The notes below the pieces were generated by a model, which did no database searches, was not told the origin of the DNA, and saw only the letters and a list, made by a program, of their open reading frames with translations. A program made the translations under genes and the position numbers. Shown here piece after piece: positions 1 to 11,329 of a stretch of 64,000 nt of DNA; position 1 is the stretch's first letter; each line of letters begins with the position of its first letter. The DNA comes from Microglena sp. YARC (Eukaryota; Chlorophyta; Chlorophyceae; Chlamydomonadales; Chlamydomonadaceae), in the NCBI GenBank assembly GCA_022414725.1, contig CM039462.1, positions 5,069,751 to 5,133,750 of the forward strand. Reading direction: 5' to 3'.

Positions 1-1840
1 ACAGGTCCTTGATTTATTTATCGGTATCAACCACATGGATAACTTCAAACTTTTCAAATTCAAGTAACTGGCATACTCTCTGTCTCACCTAATCACAGGT
101 TGTAGATTTCTCTATCGGTAGCTGTCATGTAGACAGCTGTCAGGTTTTCAAAGTTTAATCACTTTGAACTATACTCTATCCCACCTCACCACAGGTCATT
201 GAGTTGTCTATCGGTATCAACTACATGGATCACTTTCAACTTTTCTTATCCAAGTAACTGATATACACTCTGTCTCACCTAACCACAGGTTGTTGATTTC
301 TCTTTCAGTATCAACTACATGGATCACTTTCAACTTTTCTTATCCAAGTAACTGATATACACTCTGTCTCACCTAACCACAGGTTGTTGAGTTCTCTATT
401 AGAATCAGTCACGTAGACAGCTGTCAGGTTTCAAAGTCTGATAACTGTAACGTATACTCTGTCTTAGTAATTAGTAATAACTGTAATGTATATTCTGTAA
501 CCTATACTCTGTCTATTTAGCTCCGCCTTACGCTATGGTGTCCTTTACTTCACGTCCTGTGAGTAACTGTATTACACGGATGTAACAATTTCAATTTCAA
601 GAACGTATACTCTGTCCCACATAACCACAGGTTGTTGAGTTCTCTATCGGTACCAACCACATGGATAACTTATTCACTTATGACTTGTTATAATTCAAGT
701 AACTGACATTCACTCTGACCCACCTAACCACAGGTTGTTGATTTCTCTTTCAGTATCAACCGCATGAATCACTTTCAACTTTTCAAATTCAAATAACTGA
801 TGTACACTCTGTCTCACCTAACCACAGATTGTTGAGTTCTCTATTAGAATCAGTCATATAGACAGGTGTCAGGTTTTCAAAGTTTAATAAATTTGAACTA
901 TACTCTGACCCACATAACCACTAGAAGTTGAGTTCTCTACCACTTTCAGCCACATGGATCATTTATTTGTATTTAAGTAAGTGACCTATATGCTGTCTCA
1001 CCTATCCACAGGCAGTTGAGTTCTCTACCGCTATCAGCTATATGGACCACTTATTTATTTTTATTTATTGAAGTAACTGACCTACTCTTTGTATCACCTA
1101 TCCACAGGTAGTGAGCTACACGGGTCACTTTCATTTTTGTTCAAATTCAAGTAACTAACACATACTCTATCTCACCTTACCACAGGTAGCTGAAATCTCT
1201 ACCGCTATCAGCTACATGGATCACCTTCATTTTTTTAATTCAAGTAACTGACACAGACTCTGTCTCAACCACAGGGAGTCAGCTACATGGATCACCTACA
1301 TTTTTTAAATTCAAGTAACTGACACAGACTCTGTCTCAACCACAGGGAGTCAGCTACATGGATCACTTTCATTTTTTAAATTCAAGTAACTGACACAGAC
1401 TCTGTCTCAACCTCAGGGAGTCAGCTACATGGACCACTTCTATCTGCAATCGGAGCTGCTCACAGTCAGTCCTATTGTTCAAATTCAAGTAACTGACACA
1501 TACTCTATCTTACCTAAACACAGGTAGCTGAGTTCTCTACTGCTATCAGCCACATGGACTGCTTTTGATTTCTTTCAAATTCAAGTAACTGACACGTACT
1601 CTGTCTCACCTGACCACAGGTAGTTGAGTTCTCCACAGGGGTCAGCCACATGGACTGCTTTCAATTTTGTTCAAAATCAAGTAACTGACACATACTATGT
1701 CTCACCTAACCACAGGTAGTTGAGTTCTCCTCTGGAGTCAGCTACATGGACCACTTCTATCAGCTATCGGAGCTGCTCACAGTAAGCCCCATTGTTCAAA
1801 TCCAAGTAACTGACACATGCTATGCCTCACCAAACCACAG
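1..1840 (+). repeat. Tandem array of a 3' splice site plus exon start (upstream of the 1841 exon)
   Basis: About 18 diverged units of roughly 60-130 bp. Each holds a stretch like CAAGTAACTGACACATACTC, an acceptor CACAG, and a copy of the start of the exon at 1841 (GTTGAGTTCTC...AGCTACATGGATCAC). Units near 1425-1480 and 1738-1790 reach further into the exon, to the CTGCTCACAGT segment. Upstream units have lost more of the exon. The array lies in the intron just before the real exon and has no open frame of its own. Confidence 0.85.
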
Positions 1841-2032
1841 GTAGTTGAGTTCTCCTCTGGTGTGAGCTACATGGATCACTTCTATCAGCTTTCGGAGCTG
1901 CTCACAGTCAGTCCCATTTTGAGAAAGGAATATTCCTTCGGTATCCATGGTAACCCAGTAGACACTCCATACCGCGTCAGTGGGAACTTCACAAAAGTCA
2001 GAAGTGAAGATCTTCCCTTGGGGTACTGCTGA
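1841..2032 (+). CDS. Terminal exon of an unrecognised spliced gene (C-terminal 63 residues)
   Basis: I do not recognise the family. The frame runs from an acceptor (CACAG before 1841) to a TGA ending at 2032 and reads as ordinary globular coding sequence. It begins VVEFSSGVSYMDHFYQLSEL and ends RSEDLPLGYC. Two things support coding. Upstream array copies keep the exon start at the acceptor, and the 67-bp array after the exon repeats its last part including the stop, as seen at the terminal exon of the acetyltransferase gene at 44.35 kb. The rest of the gene would lie left of the window, because positions 1-1840 hold only partial exon copies. An alternative is an internal exon ending near 1905 at CTCACA before GTCAGT, since one upstream copy there reads GTAAGC. 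I prefer the terminal-exon reading because the frame stays open through the segment repeated downstream. Confidence 0.6.
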   Translation, partial: VVEFSSGVSYMDHFYQLSELLTVSPILRKEYSFGIHGNPVDTPYRVSGNFTKVRSEDLPLGYC

Positions 2033-2440
2033 TCTAGACTGTGTCAATGGGAAGTTCAGGAAAGTCAAAAGTGAGGATCTTCCTTTGGGGTACTGCTGAT
2101 ATGTACCGTCTCAATGGGAACTTCACAAATGACAAAAGGAAGGGTCTCCCTTTGGGGTATTACTGATCCATACCGCGTCAATGAGAAGTTCAGGAAAGTC
2201 AAAAGTGAAGATCTTCCTTTGGGGTACTTCTGATCTGTACCGCCTCAATGGGAACTTCACAAAAGCTAAAAGGAAGGGTCTCCCTTTGGGGTATTGCTGA
2301 TTTATACCGCGTCAATGGGATGCTCACATTAGGCGAAAGTAAAAGGTCTTCCTTTGGGGTACTGCTGATTCTTACCGTCTCAATGGGAACTTCACAAAAG
2401 TCAAAAGGAAGGGTCTCCCTTTGGTCTACTGCTGATGGGG
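1950..2440 (+). repeat. 67-bp tandem array derived from the terminal exon's end
   Basis: About seven units with a regular 67-bp step; the TTGGGG core falls at 2018, 2085, 2152, 2219, 2286 and 2354. Each unit carries a version of the segment coding for the last residues of the exon at 1841-2032, including GGGAACTTCACAAAAGT and GGGGTACTGCTGA. Because 67 is not a multiple of three, the copies cannot extend one frame. The first unit is the real exon end. Confidence 0.85.
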
Positions 2441-2765
2441 CCCTTGGTATGCTGCATGTACTGCATGTATGTATGTATGTTACAGTCCAGGGGTAGGCCA
2501 AATAGGCTAAAGGGACTTGCCCAACCGTACAAGAAGGGCTTAATAAAGAAAAAGCACTGATGAACTGAACCCCAAACAATTGTAATACCGACGGGGGGGC
2601 TGGGTTCGTGCCACAGTGATCATTTAATTCTTCATGTACTGCATGTATAGCTGATGGGGCCCTTATCATGCTGCATGTACTGGATGTACTGCATGTACTG
2701 CATGTACTGCATGTATGTAAAGCTGATTGGGCCCTTGGAATGCTGTGTGTGCTGCATGTACTGGG
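2434..2765. repeat. Short TGCATGTAC repeats around a dispersed repeat
   Basis: Runs of the 9-mer TGCATGTAC and relatives occur at 2450-2475, 2634-2650 and 2669-2760, separated by GGGCCCTT-containing spacers. They flank the dispersed repeat at 2466-2632 and explain the apparent cysteine- and histidine-rich frames here. No gene. Confidence 0.7.
2466..2632 (-). repeat. Dispersed CATA-tailed repeat (family A), near full length
   Basis: On the minus strand this reads: a head with CACGAACTCAG-like sequence (here CACGAACCCAG), GGGGTTCAGTTCATCA, a T-rich segment, then GGTTGGGCAAGTCC, TTTAGCCTATTTGGCCTACC, CCTGGACTGTAACATACATA and a (CATA)n tail. The same order recurs about 15 times in the window in both orientations, intact or truncated. 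Length is about 170 bp. The simple-repeat tail suggests a SINE-like retroposon, but I see no clear tRNA head and no coding capacity. Confidence 0.8.
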
Positions 2766-2770
2766 TCTGA

Positions 2771-3066
2771 AGGCAAGGGCTAATCACGGACGACAAGTGG
2801 TCATGGACCATTCTAGTCAACACACTGCAAATATTTCCAAGGATTATATGCATGAGTTAGGCATCAAATTGGAGGAAGGGTACCCCCCTCAGTCTTGGGA
2901 TATTAATATCATAGATAATGTGTGGGGATTGCTTGCCAACAACATGGTGGGTGCTACAGAGAAGGCTAGGATATAGCAAGATTGGTCTCAGATCAAACAG
3001 AGCAGCATAGATAAGCTAGTGGATGGGGTCCATGATAAGATGGAGGCCATACTTGCAGTTGGTTGA
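2771..3066 (+). pseudogene. Tc1/mariner-type transposase C-terminal relic
   Basis: The + frame gives MDHSSQHTANISKDYMHELG followed shortly by PPQSWDINIIDNVWG. This matches the C-terminal half of the Tc1/mariner DDE domain, where the second catalytic Asp lies in a D-N-x-P-x-H-T-like motif and the third acidic residue follows PPxSPDLNPIENLWG. Here the acidic residues (Asp in MDH, Asp in IDN) are 35 residues apart. A stop (TAG) follows EKARI near 2976. Beyond it the same frame continues with family-like sequence (QDWSQIKQSSIDKLVDGVHD) to a second stop near 3066. No N-terminal domain or inverted repeats are visible. It is a dead fragment. Confidence 0.8.
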
Positions 3067-3203
3067 GCATGGGTGCCCCACCACTATCCTAGGCAGTTGG
3101 TCCCACCATTAGGCAACTGGTCCCTTGCAATGCAAGGGATGTGTAGGGTTTATGTAGGAAGATTTGTTGAACACCCATGTTTGAAGTATGGCTTTATGGT
3201 GTT

Positions 3204-3285
3204 TGTATGTTGTTACAGTCCAGGGGTAGGCCAAATAGGCTAGGGGGCCTGCCCAACCATGATAGCAGGAGGGACTAAAACGAAA
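3204..3285 (-). repeat. Family A dispersed repeat, truncated
   Basis: Minus-strand copy with the GGCCTACCCCTGGACTGTAAC end and the GGTTGGGCA core; the head is missing. Confidence 0.7.
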
Positions 3286-3424
3286 TGGATTTATTTTAGT
3301 TTAGGATTTAGTTTAAGATTTAAGGTTCAGGATTTAGTTTTGGATTTACAGGAGCAGTGCTTAGAACACATTCCTTCACTTGGCGATGGAACTTATGTAG
3401 ATTGGATTGGATTATAACATGCTT

Positions 3425-3660
3425 TAACAGACAACTCTGGGCTGCTCACCATCTTCCAATTCCAATTCCCTGTGTGCGATGACCTCGGAAACTGGGGAGC
3501 ATAGTGAGCAGATCAGCAGAGTAGACAGTTAAAATATGTGTTCAGGTCCAGTTCCAGTTTCAGGTACTTGGACTTGAACTTGAACTTGAACTTGGTAACA
3601 TAGCTTCAGCCAGCAATTTGGCTGCTCGCCGTCTTCGGCAGTAAAAAAAGATTACCATGA
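3425..3660 (-). repeat. Dispersed repeat family C (GAAGACGG...AGCAGCCAAATTGCTGG)
   Basis: Contains AGCCAGCAATTTGGCTGCTC and an upstream companion with GGAAACTGGGGAGCATAGTG. Related pieces, usually a GGTTTCCGTGGGTATCGCAC block, CCCAGAGTTGGCTG, CAATCCAATCC and GACGGCGAGCAGCCAAATTG, recur at 8612-8700, 9990-10460, 31380-31440, 31640-31830, 41038-41110, 41465-41630, 44050-44122, 52655-52760, 53550-53660 and 63470-63530. It is probably a transposable element family; no ends are defined. Confidence 0.6.
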
Positions 3661-3810
3661 AAATGTAAACCTCCAGGTACAGGTACTATTTTGTGATCCT
3701 CAAGATTGCACTTCTATGGCAGAACTACTAATCATTTTTTACCAGTAGTATGTTCGATGCGTAGTGCTAGATCCGGTCAGCTGGGTAGCAATACTGCATT
3801 AAGCTGGCCA

Positions 3811-4023
<213 letters not shown>

Positions 4024-4067
4024 AATTATACAGGTTTCAGACTTAAAATATATCTGGTCGTAATTAA

Positions 4068-4229
4068 CACGAACTCAGAGCCTCCATCGGTAAATCGATT
4101 ATTCGGGGTTCATTTCAGCAATGCCTTTTCTTTTTTGCCTTTCCGGTTCCGGTCGCCCATCACGGTTGGGCAAGTCCTTTCAGCCTATTTGACCTACCCC
4201 CGGACTGTAACATACATACATATACACAT
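4068..4229 (+). repeat. Family A dispersed repeat, near full length
   Basis: Plus-strand copy with the ACGAACTCAG head, the GGGGTTCATTTCAGCA block, CACGGTTGGGCAAGTCC, GACTGTAACATACATACATA and the CATA tail. Confidence 0.8.
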
Positions 4230-4574
4230 ACTGCTACCCAAAACGCCCTTTCTTGCCAGCATCATTTATGGTGTGCCTCTCCTACAAAAAGAGTAGGTGC
4301 ACTTTCACATATGATGATTATACCCACCAATACTAATCTTGCTGCGTGTGACATTATTGTAAAAAAAAAAAAATAGCCAACAGCTTGCCAGATATAATGG
4401 TCCCAAGGTCCCACGTTTACAGAGTCAATGCATGATTAAGCATAAATAGGCAGTGAGGCAAATGAGCAACACACACACGTACACACTCACGCACCCACAA
4501 AATACGTGTCCTATCCTAGCTAGTAGTTGTTTTGGCGTTTAGCACAATTACTGGTACTTGGTAGAATATATTAC

Positions 4575-4750
4575 ATACCGGTATATGTAGGGACCGGCAT
4601 ATCATATGATGTTGACCACAGGCGAGCATGATATCATACGATTTTAAATATATTTAATTATATGATATTGTACATAAATGTCAACTGTAGCCTAGTCAGA
4701 ATTCCGGCATCATATGATATCATGTGATCACTTGATATTATGCTGCCGTT
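4575..4750. repeat. Dispersed AT-rich palindromic repeat (family F)
   Basis: About 170 bp rich in CATATGATATCATG-type palindromes, with GGGACCGGCATATCATATGA at one end and CCGGCATCATATGATATCAT near the other. A reverse-oriented relative lies at about 48,853-49,013 and shares TTGACC...GGCGAG and CTAG...CTGGCAG-like segments. Two unlinked copies indicate a small mobile element, possibly a MITE. Confidence 0.6.
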
Positions 4751-4759
4751 CTCTATATT

Positions 4760-4890
4760 TAGGACATTTATATACAGTCCAAGGATATCCAAATAGGCAG
4801 GAGGGACTTGCCCGACCTTCAAAACAGGAAAGACTGTTAAAAAAAACAAGCACTAGTGAACTGAACCCCAATTGAAATTGAAATTGAAAT
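4760..4890 (-). repeat. Family A dispersed repeat, diverged
   Basis: Minus-strand copy (ACAGTCCAAGGATATCCAAA, GGGACTTGCCCGACC, GTGAACTGAACCCCAA). A further scrap with GTGAACTGAACCCCAAC and GAGTTCGTGCGATGCAG lies at about 5,043-5,115. A poly-T tract sits at about 4,964-4,988. Confidence 0.65.
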
Positions 4891-5763
4891 TGTTACATCC
4901 ATGTAATGCAGTCACTCACAGAACGTGAAATTAAGGACAGCACTGCTTAAGACGGAGCTAGCAGTTTTTTTTTTTTTTTTTTTTTTTTAGTTGTGAAAGG
5001 ACTTTCACCCCAGGAGGTGGGTCTCCCGACACAAACCAGCGTAGTAGTAGTCACCGTGAACTGAACCCCAACAAAGAGTACCGGTACACGATAGTGGCGA
5101 GTTCGTGCGATGCAGATAATTTGACATTACGTTTCTTGTCACATTTATTAATACATGTAACAAGATGTTTCCATCCTCTGAATGAGTCAGGGTACGTTCA
5201 CATTCTCACATTCGAGTCTTTGTCTCATTGTGCGCCTGCTCTTTTGTAGGAGTGGCAACGCCATTCGAACTGAATCATCGGTGTTGCTGGGATTTGTGTC
5301 AGGGGACCCACATCCTGGGGTGAAATTTCTTTCAGAACAAAACAAAAAATGACTAAATCATGCTTGATTCCTACTTGCTAAAAAAAACATTCCTCATAGT
5401 ACAAATGATATCCCACCACGCACGAAGTGCATTTTATCCTCTTCTACTCTCCTACCCCCCGCAACCACCATAGCAAAGCACCTTCAAAATGTACCACAGG
5501 GATAGACCCCTGCCTCATGTACTCATGTGTCACATGCATGCCATTGTGTTGTAAGCGGTGGCTGTGCCATACGACCATACGACCATACGACCATCTGATT
5601 CAACTGGTAAAGCCACCGCGTACAGCACATTGCCTCTCATGTGATCACTTCACCACCCCGAGCTTCCCTGACTGGGTTAGCGTCGAGGGCTCTCCTCCAA
5701 GACATGGGAAGTTCTGGAAGGATTTGACAATCGCGCTAGCCTTCTCGGCATCCTCACAAATGG

Positions 5764-6060
5764 TTACCTCCTATTCCGAGCTGCAGCTTCGGGGACCCTT
5801 TCTGCTTCGTCTTTTTCGGCAGCAGTCTCCGTAGCTGCGGCAGTAGTCTCTATCGCTGCGGTAGCAGACTCCATCGCTGCGGTAATAGCCACCATAGCTG
5901 CGGCAACAGTCTCAAAATAGGCGTCAGCAACCTGTCGCTGCTCAGTAGCAATCTTCTGAGCTGCGGCAGCAACCTTAACAGCTGCGACCGCCGCTGCCTC
6001 GTCCTCCTCAGCCTGCCGGCACAGCTCCTCCAATTCCGGTGAAGAAATCCTACGTGGGAA
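5764..6060 (-). other. Alanine-rich open frame, possible coding fragment
   Basis: On the minus strand a frame of about 95 codons runs leftwards from about 6,060 to 5,764. It is rich in Ala, Glu and Thr, with heptad-like ELEELCRQAEEDEAAAVAAV and YFETVAAAMVAITAAMESAT patterns that could form a helix or coiled coil. A possible acceptor (CACGTAG) lies just upstream. The DNA is itself a GCTGCGGTA-type degenerate repeat, so the frame may be a by-product of repeat structure. No family recognised. Confidence 0.25.
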
Positions 6061-6099
6061 GTAGATGTGGGCATTTAGGCGAGTGCGGCCAGACGAAGG

Positions 6100-8250
6100 T
6101 TCCTATCGGGCATGCATATACGCTATGTTACGTTCTATGAGTAGCCAACTAGTATAAAAGGAGCCACGCAACCTGAAACAATCGTAACCACTTATAGATT
6201 TCCACGAGGGGCTGCCTGGGGCTGCTCATGATAAAACTGCATTTACTCCTCATGAACGACCAATCAAATATCCAATTATGAGGAGCAATCGATTGCAAGT
6301 GTAGGATAACAATTACTGTACAAGAGAAACCGAGAGAAACTGCTGATTGGTTGGAGTCGTCAGATTGGAGGCCTGAGCAAGAAGTCGATTGCGTGGTAAA
6401 TAAATGCGCTCGACCCCTTGCGTTGGCGAAGGTCAAAGGGCTGGAGGGGGACTTCCCAAAAGCAAAGATATCCATCAAGGGTTCGAATATTGCTCACCCG
6501 TGGTGTTCGGTCTCGTCGACCACCAGCATTTCCTGTTCGGAAATTGCCTGAAGTGGGGCCGAAGCCCGACGCGCGTGAGCCCGAGCGTTTCTTAGTTTAC
6601 CAGAAGCCATTCTTTGACTGACTTGCATAAGGTGTGGGTGCGTGAGAGCAGGTGGGTGGGATGGCATGGGGGGGGGGAGGTGACCAAACGAAGTGCTCTT
6701 GCTGGCTGACAGTTTCGATGATGGTGTATTTCCATTTGATCACTTGACCTGCGTTAGATCCGTGTAGTACGCGTGTGGTACAGGAATCGACTCATGTGTA
6801 TGTACGTGCCTGAACATACTCATGGGTATCGATGTTCATGATGCGAATTTGGCCGAATGGATTTGGCTGCCAGCAGCGCATGCATGTCATGTGGAATCGC
6901 GAAGGAAGTTCCCGTGACTTCCGACATCAAAGAACCATTGATCACATCGTAAACGAATTCGCGTTAGTGGTGATCAGGTTTTTAATCAGTACGTTGCGTC
7001 TTGCGTCGCAGACGCAGCGGGGGGTGGGGTGGGGGCCTGGGGGGCGTTGCGTCGCAGACGCAGATCCAGTGGTTGGGTTGCTTCCAAGACGCACATTTTT
7101 TGCGGAGCCCCCTCTTCAAGGGGGCGGGACCCCCCAGGGTTACCCCGTTGTCCGTTGGTTGGCCCCCTTAGGGGGGGGAGAGAAAGAGGGTTCGCTTCAT
7201 AAACTCAGCAAATCATTGCCGAGACTGGACAGCAGCACAGCCTGCCGACCAACCAATTTTACAACACAGAAAGAGAGAGAGGATATTGTTACATACTCAG
7301 CAAAAATCAATGCCGAGACTGAACAGCGCCGGGGCAGCTGGGCAGTTTTATAACAGTGAGGGTTTGGGCAACATACCCCTCAGAACCTGGTCCAGGAGGG
7401 GACCTCAAAATAAGCGTACGAAAGAGCAAATTAAAAGGCTTGACAAGAAGCAAAGCGAACTACCAAGGCATAGAGAAACTGGCGAATTAAGTGTATATTG
7501 GAGAAGGGCTGAGAGTTACTGAGGCCTAAAAAGCGAGATTCTACAAGAAGACGTAACACGAAAAATAGCACAGGAAATTCTCCAAACAAACAAGGAGAGA
7601 GGCATAGAGCTCTAAAAAGGCGGCCTTAACACTCCCTATCTCAAGGCAACACAAGACCAAGCCGTCAGGCAAAACGCCACAAGGAAAAGCACAGCTAAGA
7701 AAGGACACTTAATACCCTAAGCAGAACTACTAACACGATAAAAAGCGTGGGGAAAAGACCAAGATCAGCGGGGAAAAGCTAAGTGAGTCCATAGCCTATC
7801 TGTCAAGAAACCATCAAGCTAAAGGACGGAGAGAAGGCACAGGAGTGGCAAATGAATCAAACAGGTCAGGAGTCAAACGGAGACACGAACACGGAAGCAG
7901 ACCTAACCACGCAGACAAAAAAACGGCGGCGTATAGAACCTTGTTACAATTCTTCAGCTGACACGAAGACCCACCGGGTGAAGAAGACCTGGGGTCTACT
8001 ATGATCGGGTATGGAAGTATGACCTGTACTGTACTGGGCAAATTGCATCCCGATTTAGACCACGCCTGGCCAGCTTTTCAACTATAATATACCTCAGTCA
8101 CCTCATGTCTTACCCATTCGTCGTGACGAGCTCCCACAGTCTTAAATGATCGGGCAAGCCCCTTTCATCCTATCTGCCCCCCCCCCCCCCTCCCCCCCCC
8201 CCATTGCAGTAATTACTATCACAAAAGCTGTAGGAGCGAGGGGAATGTGT
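6100..8250. other. Intergenic stretch without recognisable genes
   Basis: I see no supportable gene. The stretch holds a twice-repeated palindromic GCGTCGCAGACGCAG motif (about 7,003-7,018 and 7,048-7,063), G- and C-rich runs around 7,100-7,180, and two related segments with ACTCAGCAAATCATTGCCGA and ACTCAGCAAAAATCAATGCC (7,203 and 7,292). At about 8,140-8,180 is a decayed family A end followed by a poly-C tract. Apparent frames such as 6,832-7,353 lack codon character. Confidence 0.5.
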
Positions 8251-8254
8251 GGTT

Positions 8255-8590
8255 CTCAAAAGGCCTTATATATTGGATACCAATTTAAAAGGCCTTTTTT
8301 ATTTGGTACCAATCTAAAAGGTCTTATTTATTTGGTACCAATCTAAAAGATCTTATTTATTGGGTACCAATCTAAAAGGTCTTATTTATTGGGTACCAAT
8401 CTAAAAGGTCTTATTTATTGGGTACCAATCTAAAAGGTCTTATTTATTGGGTACCAATCTAAAAGGTCTTATTTATTGGGTACCAATCTAAAAGGTCTTA
8501 TTTATTGGGTACCAATCTAAAAGGTCTTATTTATTGGGTACCAATCTAAAAGGCCTTATATATTGGATACCAATCTAAAAGGCCTAAGGC
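8255..8590. repeat. 29-bp tandem array
   Basis: About 11 units of a 29-bp sequence containing AAAAGGTCTTATTTATTGGG and TACCAATCT. Central units are identical; the outer ones carry GGCCTTATATATTGGATACC. High identity in the middle points to recent amplification. Confidence 0.95.
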
Positions 8591-8867
8591 CTCTAATCCT
8601 TATGACCAGTTTGCCACCTGGTTTCCGTGGGTATCGCACGGGGGGGAATTGATATAGGCAGACGGAGAGCAGCCCAGAGTTGGCTGAACACCATGAAACA
8701 ATCCAATCCAGATTTCAAGCCAGCGGATATCTATGCAACAACACTGTACACACTGCTACACCACAATCCTGATCACATGAGTTGAGACAGGTTAAAGATA
8801 TGAACAGGTCAGATGAGATGATGATTTGATTATATTGTGGAGTTAAATGATCACTGTAGCACGAACT

Positions 8868-9052
8868 CAGGGCCCCCTGTACTTGGCTGTCAGGGCCCCC
8901 AGTACTTGGCTCTCAGGCCCCCCTGTACTTGGCTCTCAACGCCCCCTGTACTTGGCTCTCAGGGGCCCCTGTACTTGGCTCTCAGGGGCCCCTGTACTTG
9001 GCTCTCAGGGCCCCCTGTACTTGGCTCCCAGGGCCCCCTGTACTTGGTCCCC
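8868..9052. repeat. 23-bp tandem array
   Basis: About eight units of CCCCTGTACTTGGCTCTCAG with short G/C variation. It begins directly after a family A head fragment (8,840-8,870, CACTGTAGCACGAACTCAGG), so it may have grown from that element. Confidence 0.9.
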
Positions 9053-9254
9053 CCCCCCTCTCTCTAGACTGACATACAGTATCTGGGAAAGGCCTGCGAA
9101 AGGCAGTACTGGCTAGGTCCACTGGAATTGGGTGGCTTGGCTTCCTCGAGGCAGACAGACAGGAGAAAATAAAAGGAGCTAGCGCCGGGTTTCTTATTGA
9201 CTCCCTTCAGTCTCAAGGATGTTGACAAGGCATTATATTGTATATTTATATTAT

Positions 9255-9435
9255 ATTGTAAAATTAAGTCATCACTGTAGCACGAACTCAGGGCCCCCGT
9301 CGGTTAAACGATTGTTTAGGGTTCTGTGCTTTTTCTGTTGAAGCCCTTCCTATACAGTTGGGCAAGTCCCTTTAGCCTATTTGGCCTACCCCTGGACTGT
9401 AACATACATACATACATACATACACACATACAACA
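9255..9435 (+). repeat. Family A dispersed repeat, full-length type copy
   Basis: The clearest copy: CACTGTAGCACGAACTCAGG, GTTAAACGATTGTTTAGGGT, a T-rich segment, AGTTGGGCAAGTCCCTTTAG, CCTATTTGGCCTACCCCTGG, ACTGTAACATACATACATAC and a long (CATA)n tail. Confidence 0.85.
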
Positions 9436-9764
9436 ACAATGCAACATCTACCAGGGAACACGGTTATGGTTGTTGGTCTCGTTTGATTTTTTGATCTGGG
9501 CAATCGTCTGTGGAAGTCCTGTTCTGCATTGTATTGTATCGCCGTCGACATTGTATTGACCTTAGCATGTTCATATGCACATGCATGAATGCATATGTAC
9601 ATGCGATGGGTATTACTATAATGACGGCGATACAATGCAATGCAAACAATGCACAGCAGGAAATACACAGACAATTGCCCAGATAAATAAGGACTAGGAA
9701 ACAAGGGAAGTAGGTACTGACGGCTACGTTGACCCTAGCAGGCCTTTAAACTGTCTTATCCACT

Positions 9765-9990
9765 TATGTGTGTGTAAGTGTGTAAGTGTGTAAGTGTGTG
9801 GAACAGGGTGGGGGGAATTGTGGGTGTGTAAGTGTGTGGAACAGGGTGGGGGGAATTGTGTGTGTGTGTGTGTGTGTAAGTGTGTGGAACAGGGTGGGGG
9901 GAATTGTGTGTGTGTAAGTGTGTGGAACAGGGTGGGGGGATTGTGTGTGTGTAAGTGTGTAAGTGTGAAAGTGTGAAAGTGTGAGTGCTC
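9765..9990. repeat. GT-rich tandem array
   Basis: Four units of AAGTGTGTGGAACAGGGTGG plus GGGGAATTGTGTGTG with variable GT runs. Confidence 0.85.
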
Positions 9991-10460
9991 CCTGGGTTCT
10001 GTGGATATCACACGGGGGGAATTGGAGTTGGAAGAAGGTGGGCAGCCCAGAGTTGGCTGGATAACCATGTCACAATCCAATCCATTCTGTCTGCCTCGAA
10101 TGTTTGAAGGATTAATCTTGAGCTTGTGGTCATGCTTCCTAATTAGAAAGCGCAACACTGTTTTGGGGGATACGCGGAGCAGCTTCCACCCAGCCCAGAG
10201 TTGGCTGGATAACCATGTCACGATCCAATCCATTCTGTCTACCTCTCGACTGTTTGAAGGATTGATCTTGGGCTTGTGGTCATGCTTCTTCATTAGCAAG
10301 CATTTCCTGGTCATAATATGTTTTCCTGCCGAAGACAGCGAGCAGCCAAATTGCTGGCTGAAGCTACGCAACCAAGTTCCAGTTAGCAAGCGCAGCACTG
10401 TTTTTTGGGATACGCGTAGCAGCTTCCACCCAGCCCAGAGTTAGCTGGATAATTAGGTGA
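9990..10460 (+). repeat. Family C repeats in partial tandem
   Basis: Two to three related segments with CCCAGAGTTGGCTGGATAAC, CAATCCAATCCATTCTGTCT, TTTGAAGGATTGATCTTG and AGCAGCCAAATTGCTGGCTG. Related DNA is found at the family C sites listed for 3,425-3,660. Confidence 0.6.
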
Positions 10461-11127
10461 CAATTCGATCCAGAAGGCTACGTCGTGTAGGCCACGTTTA
10501 TATTTATCATGTTCGACAGGTATGATGACACCCACGTAGCTAGAGTGAATATGCGTTCTGTTGCGACCCTATGTAGCTCGAGTGAATATGAGAGCCCTTG
10601 GGGGGGCTACGTCGCCTAGGCCTACCTGGGCGACGTAGCTAACCCTATGAAGCTCGAGTGAATATGCGTTCTGTTGCGGGGTGGTGGTGGTGTTGTGTGT
10701 GTGTGGTGGTGGTGGTGGTGTGTGTGTGTGTGAGCGTGTATGGTGGTACTGCTCCATTATTATTGTTATGACTGAGATGAAATACAGGCTCCTGCTACCC
10801 GACCTACCACCCCCCTGCTACCCTACCCTTGGCCACAGCAACATACCCAGTCATTCCAAAGGGGTCCAGTCTTACCCACTTCACTCCGAGATCTGTGTGA
10901 AGCAGCGAGACCAGTGAGAAGCAGCGAGGCCAGTGTGGTGCAGTGATACCAATGTGATACCAATGTGATACATGCCCTACAGCAGCCTGCACCCTGTTCA
11001 GGTTGTTAAACAGGTGTGTAGGATGATAAAACACCTGTCTAGGTACACCATTGGTTTAAGATGTAGCTGTTGAACAGGTGCTTTTAAACACTCTGAACAC
11101 CCCCTACACACTCATCACCCCCATGGG

Positions 11128-11235
11128 TGTGTGTGTATGTATGTTACAGTCCAGGGGTAGGCCAAATAGGCTAAAAGGACTTGCCCAACCGTGATAGGAG
11201 GGGCTTAAAAAGAAAAAGCATTGATGAACTGGCCG
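11128..11235 (-). repeat. Family A dispersed repeat, truncated
   Basis: Minus-strand copy (TTACAGTCCAGGGGTAGGCC, GACTTGCCCAACCGTGATAG, AAAAAGCATTGATGAACTG). It lies just downstream of the helicase stop codon. Confidence 0.8.
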
Positions 11236-11329
11236 GGTATACCAATTGGTTGTCTTTGTCTTTGACTTTAGCGTGCCCTATCTTAAAAGTGTCTTTGTCT
11301 TCAAAGAAGCCCAACAGATCGGTGTGCGC

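Noticed and set aside
6832..7353. 173-codon plus-strand open frame
   Set aside because: Crosses GCGTCGCAGACGCAG palindromes and G/C runs, shows no domain, and its composition shifts along its length.
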